A DNA stretch of 64,000 nt from UBA2137 sp963740205 (GTDB taxonomy: Bacteria; Pseudomonadota; Alphaproteobacteria; Micavibrionales; Micavibrionaceae): NCBI GenBank assembly GCA_963740205.1, contig CAVUDD010000005.1, forward strand, positions 186,001 to 250,000, in the 5' to 3' direction. Both the position numbers and the translations under genes were made by a program. Below, one piece after another: positions 1 through 8,305 of this stretch; position 1 is the first letter of the stretch; each line of letters begins with the position of its first letter. The notes beneath the pieces are model-generated. The model was not told the DNA's origin, ran no database searches, and saw only the letters and a program-made list of their open reading frames with translations.

Positions 1-1116
1 AAAGTTAAGTTAGATATAAAATTTAAAATAAAAAAGTGCATTGTGGGCTTAATTATACTCATGCTTTTTAATTTTGTGCCTACGTACGCAAATGCCCAAA
101 ATATAACCGCATTATTCGGCAACTGGCTTGGGCCTCTTATGAAATCTACAGAGCAATTGACTGTATCTAAAGAAGAGGCAACCAAACAAGATTCTACTAC
201 CGCTGATGGAGAACTCGCGAAAGATACGATTATTACTGGGCAGGAAGCTTTACAAAGAGCTCAAGAAGAGTTGCAAACAGACGAAGTTGCTTGTGAGATT
301 ACAAGTTTGGGGTCTGTGGATGCTGCAGCACAAGCGCAAAACACTAAAGATAATGCACAAAATGTATCTAGGGAAGTTTCGGACAATGTAAGCGGTCTCA
401 ACGGTTCGCTTGGAGGCCTTTTACCTGGTGAATATGCAAGAATAGTAGCAGATAGACTTGGCCAAAGGTGTACGCCCGATGAAAACAACGGAAATTTTAG
501 AGAGGTTTGTGAAGCAGGTGAGGCTATGGATACAAAATGTCACATTAGCCCTGATACCTTCACTGGACAAAACATCGACCCCGAATGCTTTAGTGAGTAT
601 GCGAATATTCTTGTAAGACGGATACCTCAAATTCCTCCTGCACTTGCAAACCAACAAGAAATAGAGCGCACAATAAGCACAACAATGGATTCCCTTGATA
701 AACATAAGGCCACTATCGCAAAAGGTATAGGTGAACTTGCCTCAAAGGGGATGCCTGGACCTGAAGGTAGTAATGAGCAAGTCCGTGCCCTTTTAGAAGA
801 AATTGGTGCAACAGATGAAATGATTGCTGAATACATTCCTGAAGGCAGGATGATGAGCGAAGATGCACGGCAAGATGTATTGATAAATTTCTACCTCGCC
901 AATCCTGACTTTTTTACTAAATTACAAATTCCAGAAGCTAACCTTCAACGCATACGTGTTATGCTTGCAGGGCTACATCTTGATATCGACAGAAAGATAT
1001 TAGAAATGCAAAAGCTTCGCACACGTCATATGTCCGCAATCGTAGGAATTGACGTCAATGAAAGAAGGCGTGGATTTGAATCCGAGCTTGTGAATGCGAG
1101 CTCTAATCAACAATAA
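1..1116 (+). CDS. Secreted Cys-containing protein beside the type IVB genes (5' end outside window)
   Basis: I do not recognise the family. The frame is open from base 1. The earliest usual start inside the window is GTG at 43, but the codons before it give a basic stretch (KFKIKK) directly ahead of a hydrophobic segment ending in A-N-A. This is a classic Sec signal peptide, so the true start probably lies left of the window. The mature part has five cysteines (in or near VACEI, QRCTP, EVCEA, TKCHI, PECFS) and a mostly helical, charged C-terminal half. The gene converges on icmT with a 9-bp gap. It may be a periplasmic or secreted accessory of the neighbouring secretion system, and its cysteines could be clients of the DsbC-like protein at 5584-6540. 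That role is inference; an IcmX/TraW-type role is possible but unproven. Confidence 0.6.
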   Translation, partial: KVKLDIKFKIKKCIVGLIILMLFNFVPTYANAQNITALFGNWLGPLMKSTEQLTVSKEEATKQDSTTADGELAKDTIITGQEALQRAQEELQTDEVACEITSLGSVDAAAQAQNTKDNAQNVSREVSDNVSGLNGSLGGLLPGEYARIVADRLGQRCTPDENNGNFREVCEAGEAMDTKCHISPDTFTGQNIDPECFSEYANILVRRIPQIPPALANQQEIERTISTTMDSLDKHKATIAKGIGELASKGMPGPEGSNEQVRALLEEIGATDEMIAEYIPEGRMMSEDARQDVLINFYLANPDFFTKLQIPEANLQRIRVMLAGLHLDIDRKILEMQKLRTRHMSAIVGIDVNERRRGFESELVNASSNQQ

Positions 1117-1125
1117 TAAAAAAAA

Positions 1126-1428
1126 TTACCCATAATCTTTGAGGCGTCTAAGGCGAAAAGTCATTAAGGCTGGACGTTTTTGGCCACTGATATAGGAACG
1201 CAACCTACGTATTGCCGCATCAAATGTAAGCCCATATTTTTCTAGAAAATAGAAAAGAATCGTCGAAACAATGGCCAGCACAAGCGTGATTAGGCGCGCA
1301 TAAACCAATAGCAATAAAAATGGGAATGCGGCACGTGCATCAAATCCGAAGAACCGCACAGGGCGCATAGAGTTACGCCAGTGCCAATTTGTTTGTTCCT
1401 GTAAAGATTCGATTTGCTTATTTGCCAT
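1126..1428 (-). CDS. icmT: IcmT/TraK-like type IVB secretion membrane protein
   Basis: This 100-aa protein has the IcmT signature in its N-terminal half: WRNSMRPVRFFGFDARAAFP followed by a long hydrophobic stretch (about residues 35-65, one or two membrane segments). A basic cytoplasmic tail follows. IcmT of Dot/Icm (type IVB) systems is a small inner-membrane component of similar length. It starts two bases after the dotB stop codon, so it is translationally linked to dotB and is the last gene of the minus-strand run that begins at 6540. The family assignment rests on the recognised motif and on the dotD-dotC-dotB-icmT context. Why the gene order ends here is unknown. Confidence 0.82.
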   Translation of the reverse strand: MANKQIESLQEQTNWHWRNSMRPVRFFGFDARAAFPFLLLLVYARLITLVLAIVSTILFYFLEKYGLTFDAAIRRLRSYISGQKRPALMTFRLRRLKDYG

Positions 1429-1430
1429 GA

Positions 1431-2585
1431 CTAACTTCCGCCACCTGTTAAAAGAAGATAGTGACGCTTATGAATTTGCCCTGACTCAAATGCAATAGAG
1501 GCTGATTTCTTCATGGTTTGGCCATAGGTATCAATCATCCTTTCAATCTCATTCGTCCAGTCTTCAAAATCCATATCCAGTAATTTTTCACGCACTTCGT
1601 CTGGAAATACCATCCATTCACGAATACCCATACGTCCACCCTCAAGTTTTGGTACAAGAGCCTGTGTGACAATCATGCGCAATGTTTCCATTAAAGCGTA
1701 GGCGCGTTCTCCACGCTCCTCTTTTTCAAAGCTCGAGATCATACGACGTACAGTCGATGCAACTCCAGTTGTATGTGTTGTCGTGTAAACGGCATGCCCT
1801 GTTTGAGCCGCCTCGATAGAAGCAGAAATTGTTTCCCTATCTCGCGATTCACCAACCATAATAATATTGGGTTTACGGCGTAGGGCATTTCTCACACCTG
1901 CCGCAAAATCCGGTAAGTGTCGCGGAATTTCAGTTTGTGCAACAAGCGAGCGTGGGCTCTTAATTGTGTCATAGGTAAATTCGATAGGAGCCTCGTAGGT
2001 CAGCATCTTTCCGCAGCCACCTACGCGCTCGAGTAACATTCTGTTTCCTGCCGCAAGTAATGTTGTTTTACCAGAACCCGTTGGACCAGTAATAACAACC
2101 ATACCTTGGCGTGGTGCCCAATTATCGATAATATCCTGCTCAATATTCAAATCTGCCATGCGTGGTGGTTCACTTGGCAATGCCCGCATTGTAATCTGTG
2201 CAGCATCGCGGCCCTTAGCCTGCACAGCGGTAATATTTACACGAAAACGAATACGGCTATAACGATCAGGGCGTATCTCATAGGACACATCAAGGTCACG
2301 ACCCGAAGCCAGCCTTGCCATTGCGTCTGTACCATATATTTTATTAAGAAATGCCATTAGGTCAGACCCATCCAGAACGCGGTGCGTTGCCGGATAAAGT
2401 GTGCCTGAGATATCATTATAAACAGGGCGCTCAGTCTGAATTGAAATATCGGATGTGCCTTGTTTCACACACCATGTTAGGAATGGATCAATATCATCTT
2501 CTCGGAAACGACTTGGCTCATCATCATAGATACGCCCAGCTTCGGTTTCACCCTTTACGAGGCTTATCGGCTTGCGGGCTGCCAT
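1431..2585 (-). CDS. dotB: DotB-like type IVB secretion ATPase
   Basis: A hexameric secretion ATPase of the PilT/VirB11 superfamily, 384 aa, close to the usual DotB length. Visible motifs are Walker A GPTGSGKTT (about residues 167-175), the Asp-box/Walker B region NIIMVGESRD, and the His box GHAVYTTTHTTG. In type IVB systems DotB is a cytoplasmic motor that joins the inner-membrane complex through DotL/DotO. The ATG has a good Shine-Dalgarno (GGAGGAAC) inside the 3' end of dotC, with a 22-bp overlap. PilT is the main alternative, but the neighbours dotC, dotD and icmT decide for DotB/TraJ. No dotL, dotO, dotG or dotH gene is present in the window. Confidence 0.9.
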   Translation of the reverse strand: MAARKPISLVKGETEAGRIYDDEPSRFREDDIDPFLTWCVKQGTSDISIQTERPVYNDISGTLYPATHRVLDGSDLMAFLNKIYGTDAMARLASGRDLDVSYEIRPDRYSRIRFRVNITAVQAKGRDAAQITMRALPSEPPRMADLNIEQDIIDNWAPRQGMVVITGPTGSGKTTLLAAGNRMLLERVGGCGKMLTYEAPIEFTYDTIKSPRSLVAQTEIPRHLPDFAAGVRNALRRKPNIIMVGESRDRETISASIEAAQTGHAVYTTTHTTGVASTVRRMISSFEKEERGERAYALMETLRMIVTQALVPKLEGGRMGIREWMVFPDEVREKLLDMDFEDWTNEIERMIDTYGQTMKKSASIAFESGQIHKRHYLLLTGGGS

Positions 2586-3418
2586 TCGGTTCCTCCAGGA
2601 ATAAGTGCTGGTTTACCAGTGATTTCGACTGCACGGTCACCAACACGCATTTCGTCGCCACCACCTGTGATGCCTCTATCAGTTAGATTCGCATAGGGTG
2701 GTGTAATCATATTATACGCAAGCAATTTACGGTAACGCACCATGCCTTCAAAATCAGCGCTTAGCCTATTTAGATCCTCTTGGAAAATGGCATCCGCTTG
2801 TTCCATACCTTCTTTCCAGCCCTCCTCAAGCAACTCTTCCCAGAGAGCAACCTCGTCCCTATCGACAGGTAAAAGAATAGCAGGGGCATCCAAAACCTCA
2901 CCCCAGTCACGCTCTAGATATTGACGCCAAGAACGTGCTGTAGAAGTGAATCTTGCATTACGATTAATATTAAATATCGCATCAGACACAGCAGCACTTT
3001 GTCCGTCACCTTCAATGACAAGCGCATCCAAACCTTCTGAAACAACGGGTGGCTCAATCAACAAACCAGAGGGCGCCTCAATTAAAAGCTGGCGAAAATC
3101 ATAAATTTTATCGAGCTGTCCTGCATGCTTGTTTAGATCCTGACGAATTTCGAAAGTTCTGAAGGCCAAACCCCCACGCGCGCCATAAGAAAGCGCCGCT
3201 TCTTTTAGAGCATCGCGCCGGATATCAAGGGGCAAATCATCTTTGAATAGTTTTGTATCTGTTGAGCTTCTTGAAGCCTTTAACTCTTGCAAGGTTGGGG
3301 GACGATCAGAGTTTTCCTGTGCAAAAGCACTAGAAGAAATAGCGGCAAAAGCCATTATTAAGAGGATAAAAAATACAATTAGATCAAAGCGTTTCATTGG
3401 TTTCATTTCTATAGTCAT
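2564..3418 (-). CDS. dotC: DotC/TraI-like type IVB core-complex protein
   Basis: 284 aa from the ATG at 3418, which has GTGTGAG in Shine-Dalgarno position. A frame upstream to 3583 is open but overlaps dotD and lacks a signal sequence at its own N-terminus, so I reject that longer start. The N-terminus is a Sec signal peptide (KRFDLIVFFILLIMAFAAI...SAFA). The mature protein keeps DotC features such as YGARGGLAFRTFEI, KIYDFRQLLI, the conserved W/D/E-rich centre and AYNMITPPYA. In Legionella, DotC is an outer-membrane lipoprotein that works with DotD to place DotH. Here no cysteine lies at the expected cleavage site, so it looks periplasmic rather than lipidated. Confidence 0.82.
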   Translation of the reverse strand: MTIEMKPMKRFDLIVFFILLIMAFAAISSSAFAQENSDRPPTLQELKASRSSTDTKLFKDDLPLDIRRDALKEAALSYGARGGLAFRTFEIRQDLNKHAGQLDKIYDFRQLLIEAPSGLLIEPPVVSEGLDALVIEGDGQSAAVSDAIFNINRNARFTSTARSWRQYLERDWGEVLDAPAILLPVDRDEVALWEELLEEGWKEGMEQADAIFQEDLNRLSADFEGMVRYRKLLAYNMITPPYANLTDRGITGGGDEMRVGDRAVEITGKPALIPGGTEWQPASR

Positions 3419-3464
3419 ACTCACACTTGATAAGTTTACCACCCTCTTAGGGAAACGCGCAATT

Positions 3465-4034
3465 TTAGAACGGATTGGATGGATCGATTTGGGATTGATA
3501 TTGCAGCTCAACCATACGTGCATTCGCATCAACAACGATATCCGCAGATCTTCCAAGTTGTAACCCGATGGCGCGCAAGACATCTATGATAGGTTTGTTT
3601 TCAACATCAAGATTAACGATTTTGGTTGTTGGTGGACCTTCACCAACAATCGAAAATCCGTAGCTGGCACGATTAGCAACTGTTTTTGCTACGGACTCAA
3701 CAGGTCCAACCCAATTAATGGTTATAGCGCGACGCAATTCGACTGGAACATTATCAAAAGGAGCTGTGGACGCATTAGGTGTGCGCGTTTGTTCAATTGT
3801 TGCCAATGTTTGTAGAGCTGTAGACGCCTTATCGGCAGCCTGTACCAATTGTGCAGAAACTTTATCAGGGTCAGCCACGACCTGAGGCTGATCATATTTT
3901 GCTGGCACTCCAGGTGTACAGGCAACTATGGCGCAAACCAATGCAAGTGGTGTAAGTATCTTAAAATTTCTCATATATGATTTTCTATTCATCATTTCGA
4001 TTGGTTTACGAAAGAACACTTTGTTATTCAACAT
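3465..4034 (-). CDS. dotD: DotD/TraH-like lipoprotein of the type IVB core
   Basis: A short lipoprotein with lipobox I-V-A-C after a hydrophobic stretch, then a Pro/Asp-rich linker. The C-terminal domain (about the last 95 residues) reads like the DotD/secretin N0 fold: VELRRAITINWVGP, SYGFSIVGEGP, IDVLRAIGLQLG. DotD in Legionella is an outer-membrane lipoprotein needed with DotC to localise DotH. Several in-frame ATGs exist at 4034, 3995, 3992 and 3974. The one at 3974 (MRNFKILTPLAL) gives the most typical lipoprotein signal peptide, while the longest start has only a distant AGG ahead of it; the start is therefore uncertain. It lies directly upstream of dotC. Confidence 0.8.
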   Translation of the reverse strand: MLNNKVFFRKPIEMMNRKSYMRNFKILTPLALVCAIVACTPGVPAKYDQPQVVADPDKVSAQLVQAADKASTALQTLATIEQTRTPNASTAPFDNVPVELRRAITINWVGPVESVAKTVANRASYGFSIVGEGPPTTKIVNLDVENKPIIDVLRAIGLQLGRSADIVVDANARMVELQYQSQIDPSNPF

Positions 4035-4113
4035 ATAAAATACCTATATTACCTTGGACCTGACAAGCAATCTTTTCTCAATTTATCAAATGATATCAAA
4101 TCCTTTGATAAAA

Positions 4114-4527
4114 TCATCTTGCAGAGGCAATTAAACCTTTCCGCTGCATAGCACTTATAACACGTTTCTTGTATGCGTACCCAATTGAAGGTGTTTTTGA
4201 ATGATAATGCGCAATCGCTTTGGACAAAGAGTTCGTATTATTAAGGTGAGAACGCAATATCCACGCTGATACACCTAAATTTGTACAGGCATCGTCACGT
4301 ATCCATTTGTGTGCCGTTTGTTGGCTGACACCCCAATACGCTGCAAGCTGTGGTACCCATATGGTATTAATTTGCATAGGGCCAAGATCATAGGTTCCAT
4401 TAACGTTTGGGCCTACAGATTGCCCAACTTTTCCACCCTCGACCTGATGAATTCCAATCAGAACCGCTGGTGGTACATTATATGTTTGTGCAGCAAGTAT
4501 AAGGCACGCAGCAAGAATCTTTGACAT
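4114..4527 (-). CDS. Lytic transglycosylase, VirB1-like, of the secretion locus
   Basis: 137 aa with a short N-terminal hydrophobic segment and a single SLT-type lysozyme fold. The catalytic glutamate is in HQVEGG, followed by the family motifs YDLGPMQINT and a late AIAHYHS. The enzyme would cut peptidoglycan glycan strands in the periplasm. Such transglycosylases sit in many type IV secretion and conjugation loci, where they open the wall for the apparatus. It lies between the unknown 347-aa gene and dotD on the same strand, with AGG about 8 bases before the ATG. It is shorter than free-standing housekeeping transglycosylases, which fits a specialised locus-bound role. Confidence 0.85.
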   Translation of the reverse strand: MSKILAACLILAAQTYNVPPAVLIGIHQVEGGKVGQSVGPNVNGTYDLGPMQINTIWVPQLAAYWGVSQQTAHKWIRDDACTNLGVSAWILRSHLNNTNSLSKAIAHYHSKTPSIGYAYKKRVISAMQRKGLIASAR

Positions 4528-4530
4528 GAC

Positions 4531-5574
4531 CTAGCTTCCTGCACCGGCTTGTTTTGATTCATCAGAATCTTCATTTTCTTTTTTGGCAAAGAAAGCCATA
4601 GGATTGGCCGGCTCCTTTGATTTTTCTTTTGCTAGAGGCGCATCATGCGTTTCCGTCATCAGCGTATCGCCTGGTGCAAGATTAGTCGGCGCAGGCTGGC
4701 CTATTGGGGCTGGAGTCGGTTCCGCATTATCCTCTACTTCAGGTGCCACACTGGCTTGGCTAGTCTCGACTTGCGTTACCTCCTCATTACCGCTTAACAC
4801 AGATGAAACAGCATCAATCATTTCAACACGCTCGCCAAAAGCCTTCCAAACCGGCTCGATTGATAGATTTGCTCCTGCACGGTTTTGATCTTGTGCATTC
4901 AATATTCTCGCCATTTCGGAAAAATGACATTGGCTATATATAACCACAAGAGAGCGTAAAAGACCCAACTGTATATGTTTGGCTTCTGACGCGTTTTCGG
5001 TTGGGAAAAGCCTGTCTTGTAATTTCTCAGACTCTTCAATAAGTCGGCTGCATATATTACGAATAAGTTTTGATGGTTTTTCACCAAAAGGAAATGCAAT
5101 TACAGAATTTACAACAGGCACAAGAATAGAAAGTGTTTGGATTTTTATCTGGTTATCATCAACAAAATATTGTCCATCCTCCATCTGTCCTATTCGCGCC
5201 GCGCTTTCTCTAATAGAGATGAAATTGTCGATATAGGAACTAAGTGCTGAGAAACTCTCAGCAAGCTGGCTCGTATCTTTTTCTTCAGGGATTTTACCGC
5301 CCATCTGATAGAGGCTAGCAACCAGCGGTGCAATTATTGTTGTAAGAGATAGTCGCAAGTCGTCTCTGTCACTATCACTTTGGACAATGTCTGCTTTTTC
5401 GGCAAGAGCCACGCTCTCTCTTGTAACAATAGTTAAAAGCTGTGCCAGTTTTCTGGCATCTTCGTTTTCGTCGCCTCCCTGACCAGTGCGCGTTTTAACC
5501 TCATTGACCGCCGCAATAAGTGGCGTACCAAGTTTTTCAAAAATACGCAGGAATGTTAGGTGTCTACTATCCAT
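4531..5574 (-). CDS. Unknown 347-aa protein of the secretion locus
   Basis: I do not recognise this protein. It has no signal peptide or membrane segment and appears largely helical through about residue 250 (LTFLRIFEKLGTPLIAAVNE; TLSILVPVVNSVIAFPFGEKP). The C-terminal 80-90 residues are a low-complexity Pro/Ala/Glu-rich tail, suggesting a flexible extension. It is packed tightly between the DsbC-like gene (9 bp) and the transglycosylase gene (3 bp), so it is almost certainly co-transcribed with them. A cytoplasmic accessory, chaperone or regulator of the secretion system is an inference from position only. Confidence 0.65.
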   Translation of the reverse strand: MDSRHLTFLRIFEKLGTPLIAAVNEVKTRTGQGGDENEDARKLAQLLTIVTRESVALAEKADIVQSDSDRDDLRLSLTTIIAPLVASLYQMGGKIPEEKDTSQLAESFSALSSYIDNFISIRESAARIGQMEDGQYFVDDNQIKIQTLSILVPVVNSVIAFPFGEKPSKLIRNICSRLIEESEKLQDRLFPTENASEAKHIQLGLLRSLVVIYSQCHFSEMARILNAQDQNRAGANLSIEPVWKAFGERVEMIDAVSSVLSGNEEVTQVETSQASVAPEVEDNAEPTPAPIGQPAPTNLAPGDTLMTETHDAPLAKEKSKEPANPMAFFAKKENEDSDESKQAGAGS

Positions 5575-5583
5575 ATTTATATC

Positions 5584-6540
5584 TTAACCGTTTTTACCTA
5601 TATCTTTCAAAAATGCATTCATATCTTTGGGAACACCGCGTACAATTTTTAGACTTCCGTCCTTTGATCTGTAAACCAGAAATGGTGTTACATCCAAATT
5701 CCAGTCTTGAAGGAAAGTCATATTTTTTGTAACTGCCCCAAGTGTAGCCTCCTTATCAACAGGAAGAGCTTTTTCGTCACCATCTATATGGGCAAAAAAT
5801 GTCTTTTCCTTATCAGGTAGACTCAAAAGAGTTGCTGCGCGATACAGCGCATCACCGCTCATAATTCCGACAGGTACGAGACGCGTACGAATTTGTCCTT
5901 TTTCGTAAGCCTCATCTTTCCTCAAAGTCTCGATTAATCTGTGACAATGAGTACAATCAGGATCTATAACTGCATAAACAAGTGGCGCATCAGCCTTACC
6001 AACCTCGAACCAGTTCGTTGTTTCAATATCAGCATAAAGCTTCTCGGCTGGTGATGAGTTGGCACCCGTTTTCTTAAGTGTTTTAGCAAAGTTCTCTGCA
6101 GAGGGTTCCTGTGGCGCATCTACGACTTGTGTATCCTTACCATCGGAAGTTTCCTGTTTTTCAAGAGCCTCTTTCACACCAGGAATAGCGGACGCCGCAA
6201 AATTTTTGAAAGACTCAGGATTTTGTTGTGCGTATACACTTAATTGGTCGGCAGTTATTAATTTACCATTCCTGTCAATTAAAACCCCTACAATATTGGC
6301 CTCTTGGTTTGGTGTGACATACACATATTGAACCTGACCGTTTCGGGCCGTTAGCCATGTATCAAGCCCCAGACCCTTACCCAGATATCGTACTTGTACG
6401 CCTTGATCTGCAAGTTTCTTAACATATGGAGGATAAGGAGGAGATTTTTCCTCTTGTGCACTCACTGTCCCCACAAACAAAGCCATTGTGAGAGTTACCA
6501 AAACTGCGGTGAATCGAAACATATTTTTCTCGTATTTCAT
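5584..6540 (-). CDS. DsbC/DsbG-like periplasmic thiol-disulfide isomerase of the secretion locus
   Basis: 318 aa with a Sec signal peptide (cleavage after V-S-A near residue 28). An N-terminal region is followed by a Glu/Ser-rich linker and a thioredoxin-fold domain. The active site is C-T-H-C in DPDCTHCHRL, and the cis-Pro loop is in DVTPFLVYR. DsbC/DsbG proteins isomerise or reduce wrongly paired disulfides of exported proteins. It is the first gene of the minus-strand secretion run. Conjugation-type systems often carry a dedicated Dsb protein, so this one probably matures Cys-bearing components such as the 1-1116 product. An ATG at codon 7 is an alternative start that would still keep the signal peptide. 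Confidence 0.8.
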   Translation of the reverse strand: MKYEKNMFRFTAVLVTLTMALFVGTVSAQEEKSPPYPPYVKKLADQGVQVRYLGKGLGLDTWLTARNGQVQYVYVTPNQEANIVGVLIDRNGKLITADQLSVYAQQNPESFKNFAASAIPGVKEALEKQETSDGKDTQVVDAPQEPSAENFAKTLKKTGANSSPAEKLYADIETTNWFEVGKADAPLVYAVIDPDCTHCHRLIETLRKDEAYEKGQIRTRLVPVGIMSGDALYRAATLLSLPDKEKTFFAHIDGDEKALPVDKEATLGAVTKNMTFLQDWNLDVTPFLVYRSKDGSLKIVRGVPKDMNAFLKDIGKNG

Positions 6541-6699
6541 TAAATCTGATTAAATAGGGATGTTTATATATAAGATGTTATCATATTTATTTTAAGCAAA
6601 GTGACATAAATATGAAAGGAACATTCGCCTTTCGCCTGTAAAAAACTTATGATTAGTCTAAATTAGCCCCTATTCGTTAACAAAAAGGAGTGCAAACTC

Positions 6700-7266
6700 A
6701 TGGAAATTCTCATTCTTCTCGCCATCATAGCGGCCCCAATCCTGCTGGGTGTTGTACTTTACAACCGTTTCGTGGCATTGAAACAAACTCGTAATAATGC
6801 CTTTGCCGATATTGATGTGCAATTACAACAGCGTTACGACCTTATTCCTAATTTGGTTGAAACAGTCAAAGGTTATGCCAAACATGAGCAAGATACACTC
6901 CAGAACGTGACAAATGCGCGTGCACGCGTAGGAAGCGCCAAAGGACAAGGCGAGCGTTTAGCAGCAGAAGGCGCATTAAGTGGAGCACTTCTTAATCTAT
7001 TCGCAGTGGCAGAGAATTACCCTGATTTAAAGGCGGATCAAAATTTCCGTGAACTTCAGGCGGAGCTTTCCGACATCGAGAATAAAATTGCTGCTGCGCG
7101 TAAATTCTTTAATAACGCCACATCCGAGCTTAATACAGCAATTGGCCAATTCCCTGGAAATATAGTCGCTGGAATGTTCGGTTTCACCGAAGAGCCTTTC
7201 TTTGAAATTGGTGATGAGGAGCGCGAAAGCATGACCAAACCTCCAGAGGTCAAATTCGGTAATTAG
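6700..7266 (+). CDS. lemA: LemA family protein
   Basis: 188 aa with an N-terminal membrane segment (residues 2-24). The LemA core follows: FVALKQTRNNAFADIDVQLQ and RYDLIPNLVETVKGYAKHE, then the second helical half AENYPDLKADQNF, LQAELSDIENKIAAARKFFN and a C-terminal amphipathic end. LemA proteins are membrane-anchored helical bundles with N-out topology whose biochemical role is unsettled; some work with M48 peptidases or TPM-domain proteins. An AAGGAG about 10 bases before the ATG supports the start. It is followed at 10 bp by ornithine cyclodeaminase rather than the usual TPM-domain partner. A possible M48 partner is at 11854-12942. Confidence 0.93.
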   Translation: MEILILLAIIAAPILLGVVLYNRFVALKQTRNNAFADIDVQLQQRYDLIPNLVETVKGYAKHEQDTLQNVTNARARVGSAKGQGERLAAEGALSGALLNLFAVAENYPDLKADQNFRELQAELSDIENKIAAARKFFNNATSELNTAIGQFPGNIVAGMFGFTEEPFFEIGDEERESMTKPPEVKFGN

Positions 7267-7276
7267 GCCCTTAATA

Positions 7277-8305
7277 ATGTCCGCAGACAAAAATCTTGTG
7301 AAATATGTTGGTGTCGAAAATACGATTGCTCTTATTCAACATATTGGCATTGAAAGTATCCTGCTAGAGCTCGCCGCGTATCTTGAGGAGGATTTTAAGC
7401 GTTGGGAAGATTTTGTTAAATCGCCCCGATATGCTGCACATTCCAAAGAGGGTGTAATCGAATTAATGCCCACCTATAATAATGAGGAATTTGGTTTTAA
7501 GTATGTGAACGGACATCCGGCTAATTTCCAAAAAGGTCTTATGACTGTTGCGGCCTTTGGTGTTCTTTCTGAAATGAAAACTGGCTATCCAAAATTAATT
7601 GCGGAAATGACATTGGGAACAGCACTTAGAACTGCCTCAATATCCGCACTTGTGGCAAAACATCTCGCGCCCGAAAATGCAAAAAGCATGGCGATTATAG
7701 GGCAAGGTTCACAAGCGGAATTTCAGGCCTTGGCCTTTAAGGCCCTACTCGGAATTACCAATTTAAGGCTTTTCGATATTGATAAAAAAGCCACTGAGAA
7801 ATTTCAAAAGAACATGGAAAATCATGGCTTTGATATGCGTGTTTTTAATTCTGCAGAGTCTGCCGTTGCTGGCGCTGATATCATCACCACCGTCACAGCA
7901 GATAAAAAACAGGCAACTATTTTATCCGATAACATGATTGGAAGCGGGATACATATTAACGGCATAGGTGGTGATTGCCCCGGTAAAACAGAGCTACAAA
8001 AATCGATCGTTGCGCGCTCAAATGTTTTTGTTGAAATGGAAGAACAAACACGCATAGAGGGTGAAATCCAACAAATGGGTGCTGATTTTCCTGTTACCGA
8101 AATTTGGGAGGTACTCGCAGGCAAAGCAAAAGGCCGCACATCAAAAGATGAAATTACGTTGTTTGATTCTGTTGGATTCGCTCTCGAGGATTTTTCTTAT
8201 CTGCGCTTTATAAATGATAAAATTCAAGACACCGAATTTTTCACCGAAATTGATATAGTTGCCCAACCAGATGACCCGCGCGATTTATTCGGGTTGTTGG
8301 GATAA
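7277..8305 (+). CDS. Ornithine cyclodeaminase family protein
   Basis: 342 aa of the ornithine cyclodeaminase/mu-crystallin family. Ornithine cyclodeaminase converts L-ornithine to L-proline and ammonia using bound NAD. Visible features are the substrate-side segment ELMPTYNNEEFGFKYVNGHP, the Rossmann nucleotide loop AIIGQGSQAEFQALAF and the family motif NGIGGDCPGKTEL. The last of these is typical of true ornithine cyclodeaminases rather than of alanine dehydrogenase relatives. It follows lemA by 10 bp, so the two are probably co-transcribed. Its last 21 bases overlap the 3' end of the convergent znuB gene. Substrate choice cannot be proved from sequence. Confidence 0.85.
   Translation: MSADKNLVKYVGVENTIALIQHIGIESILLELAAYLEEDFKRWEDFVKSPRYAAHSKEGVIELMPTYNNEEFGFKYVNGHPANFQKGLMTVAAFGVLSEMKTGYPKLIAEMTLGTALRTASISALVAKHLAPENAKSMAIIGQGSQAEFQALAFKALLGITNLRLFDIDKKATEKFQKNMENHGFDMRVFNSAESAVAGADIITTVTADKKQATILSDNMIGSGIHINGIGGDCPGKTELQKSIVARSNVFVEMEEQTRIEGEIQQMGADFPVTEIWEVLAGKAKGRTSKDEITLFDSVGFALEDFSYLRFINDKIQDTEFFTEIDIVAQPDDPRDLFGLLG

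Noticed and set aside
3419..3583. Longer N-terminus for DotC
   Set aside because: It overlaps dotD, has no Shine-Dalgarno and would bury the signal peptide; ATG 3418 is better.
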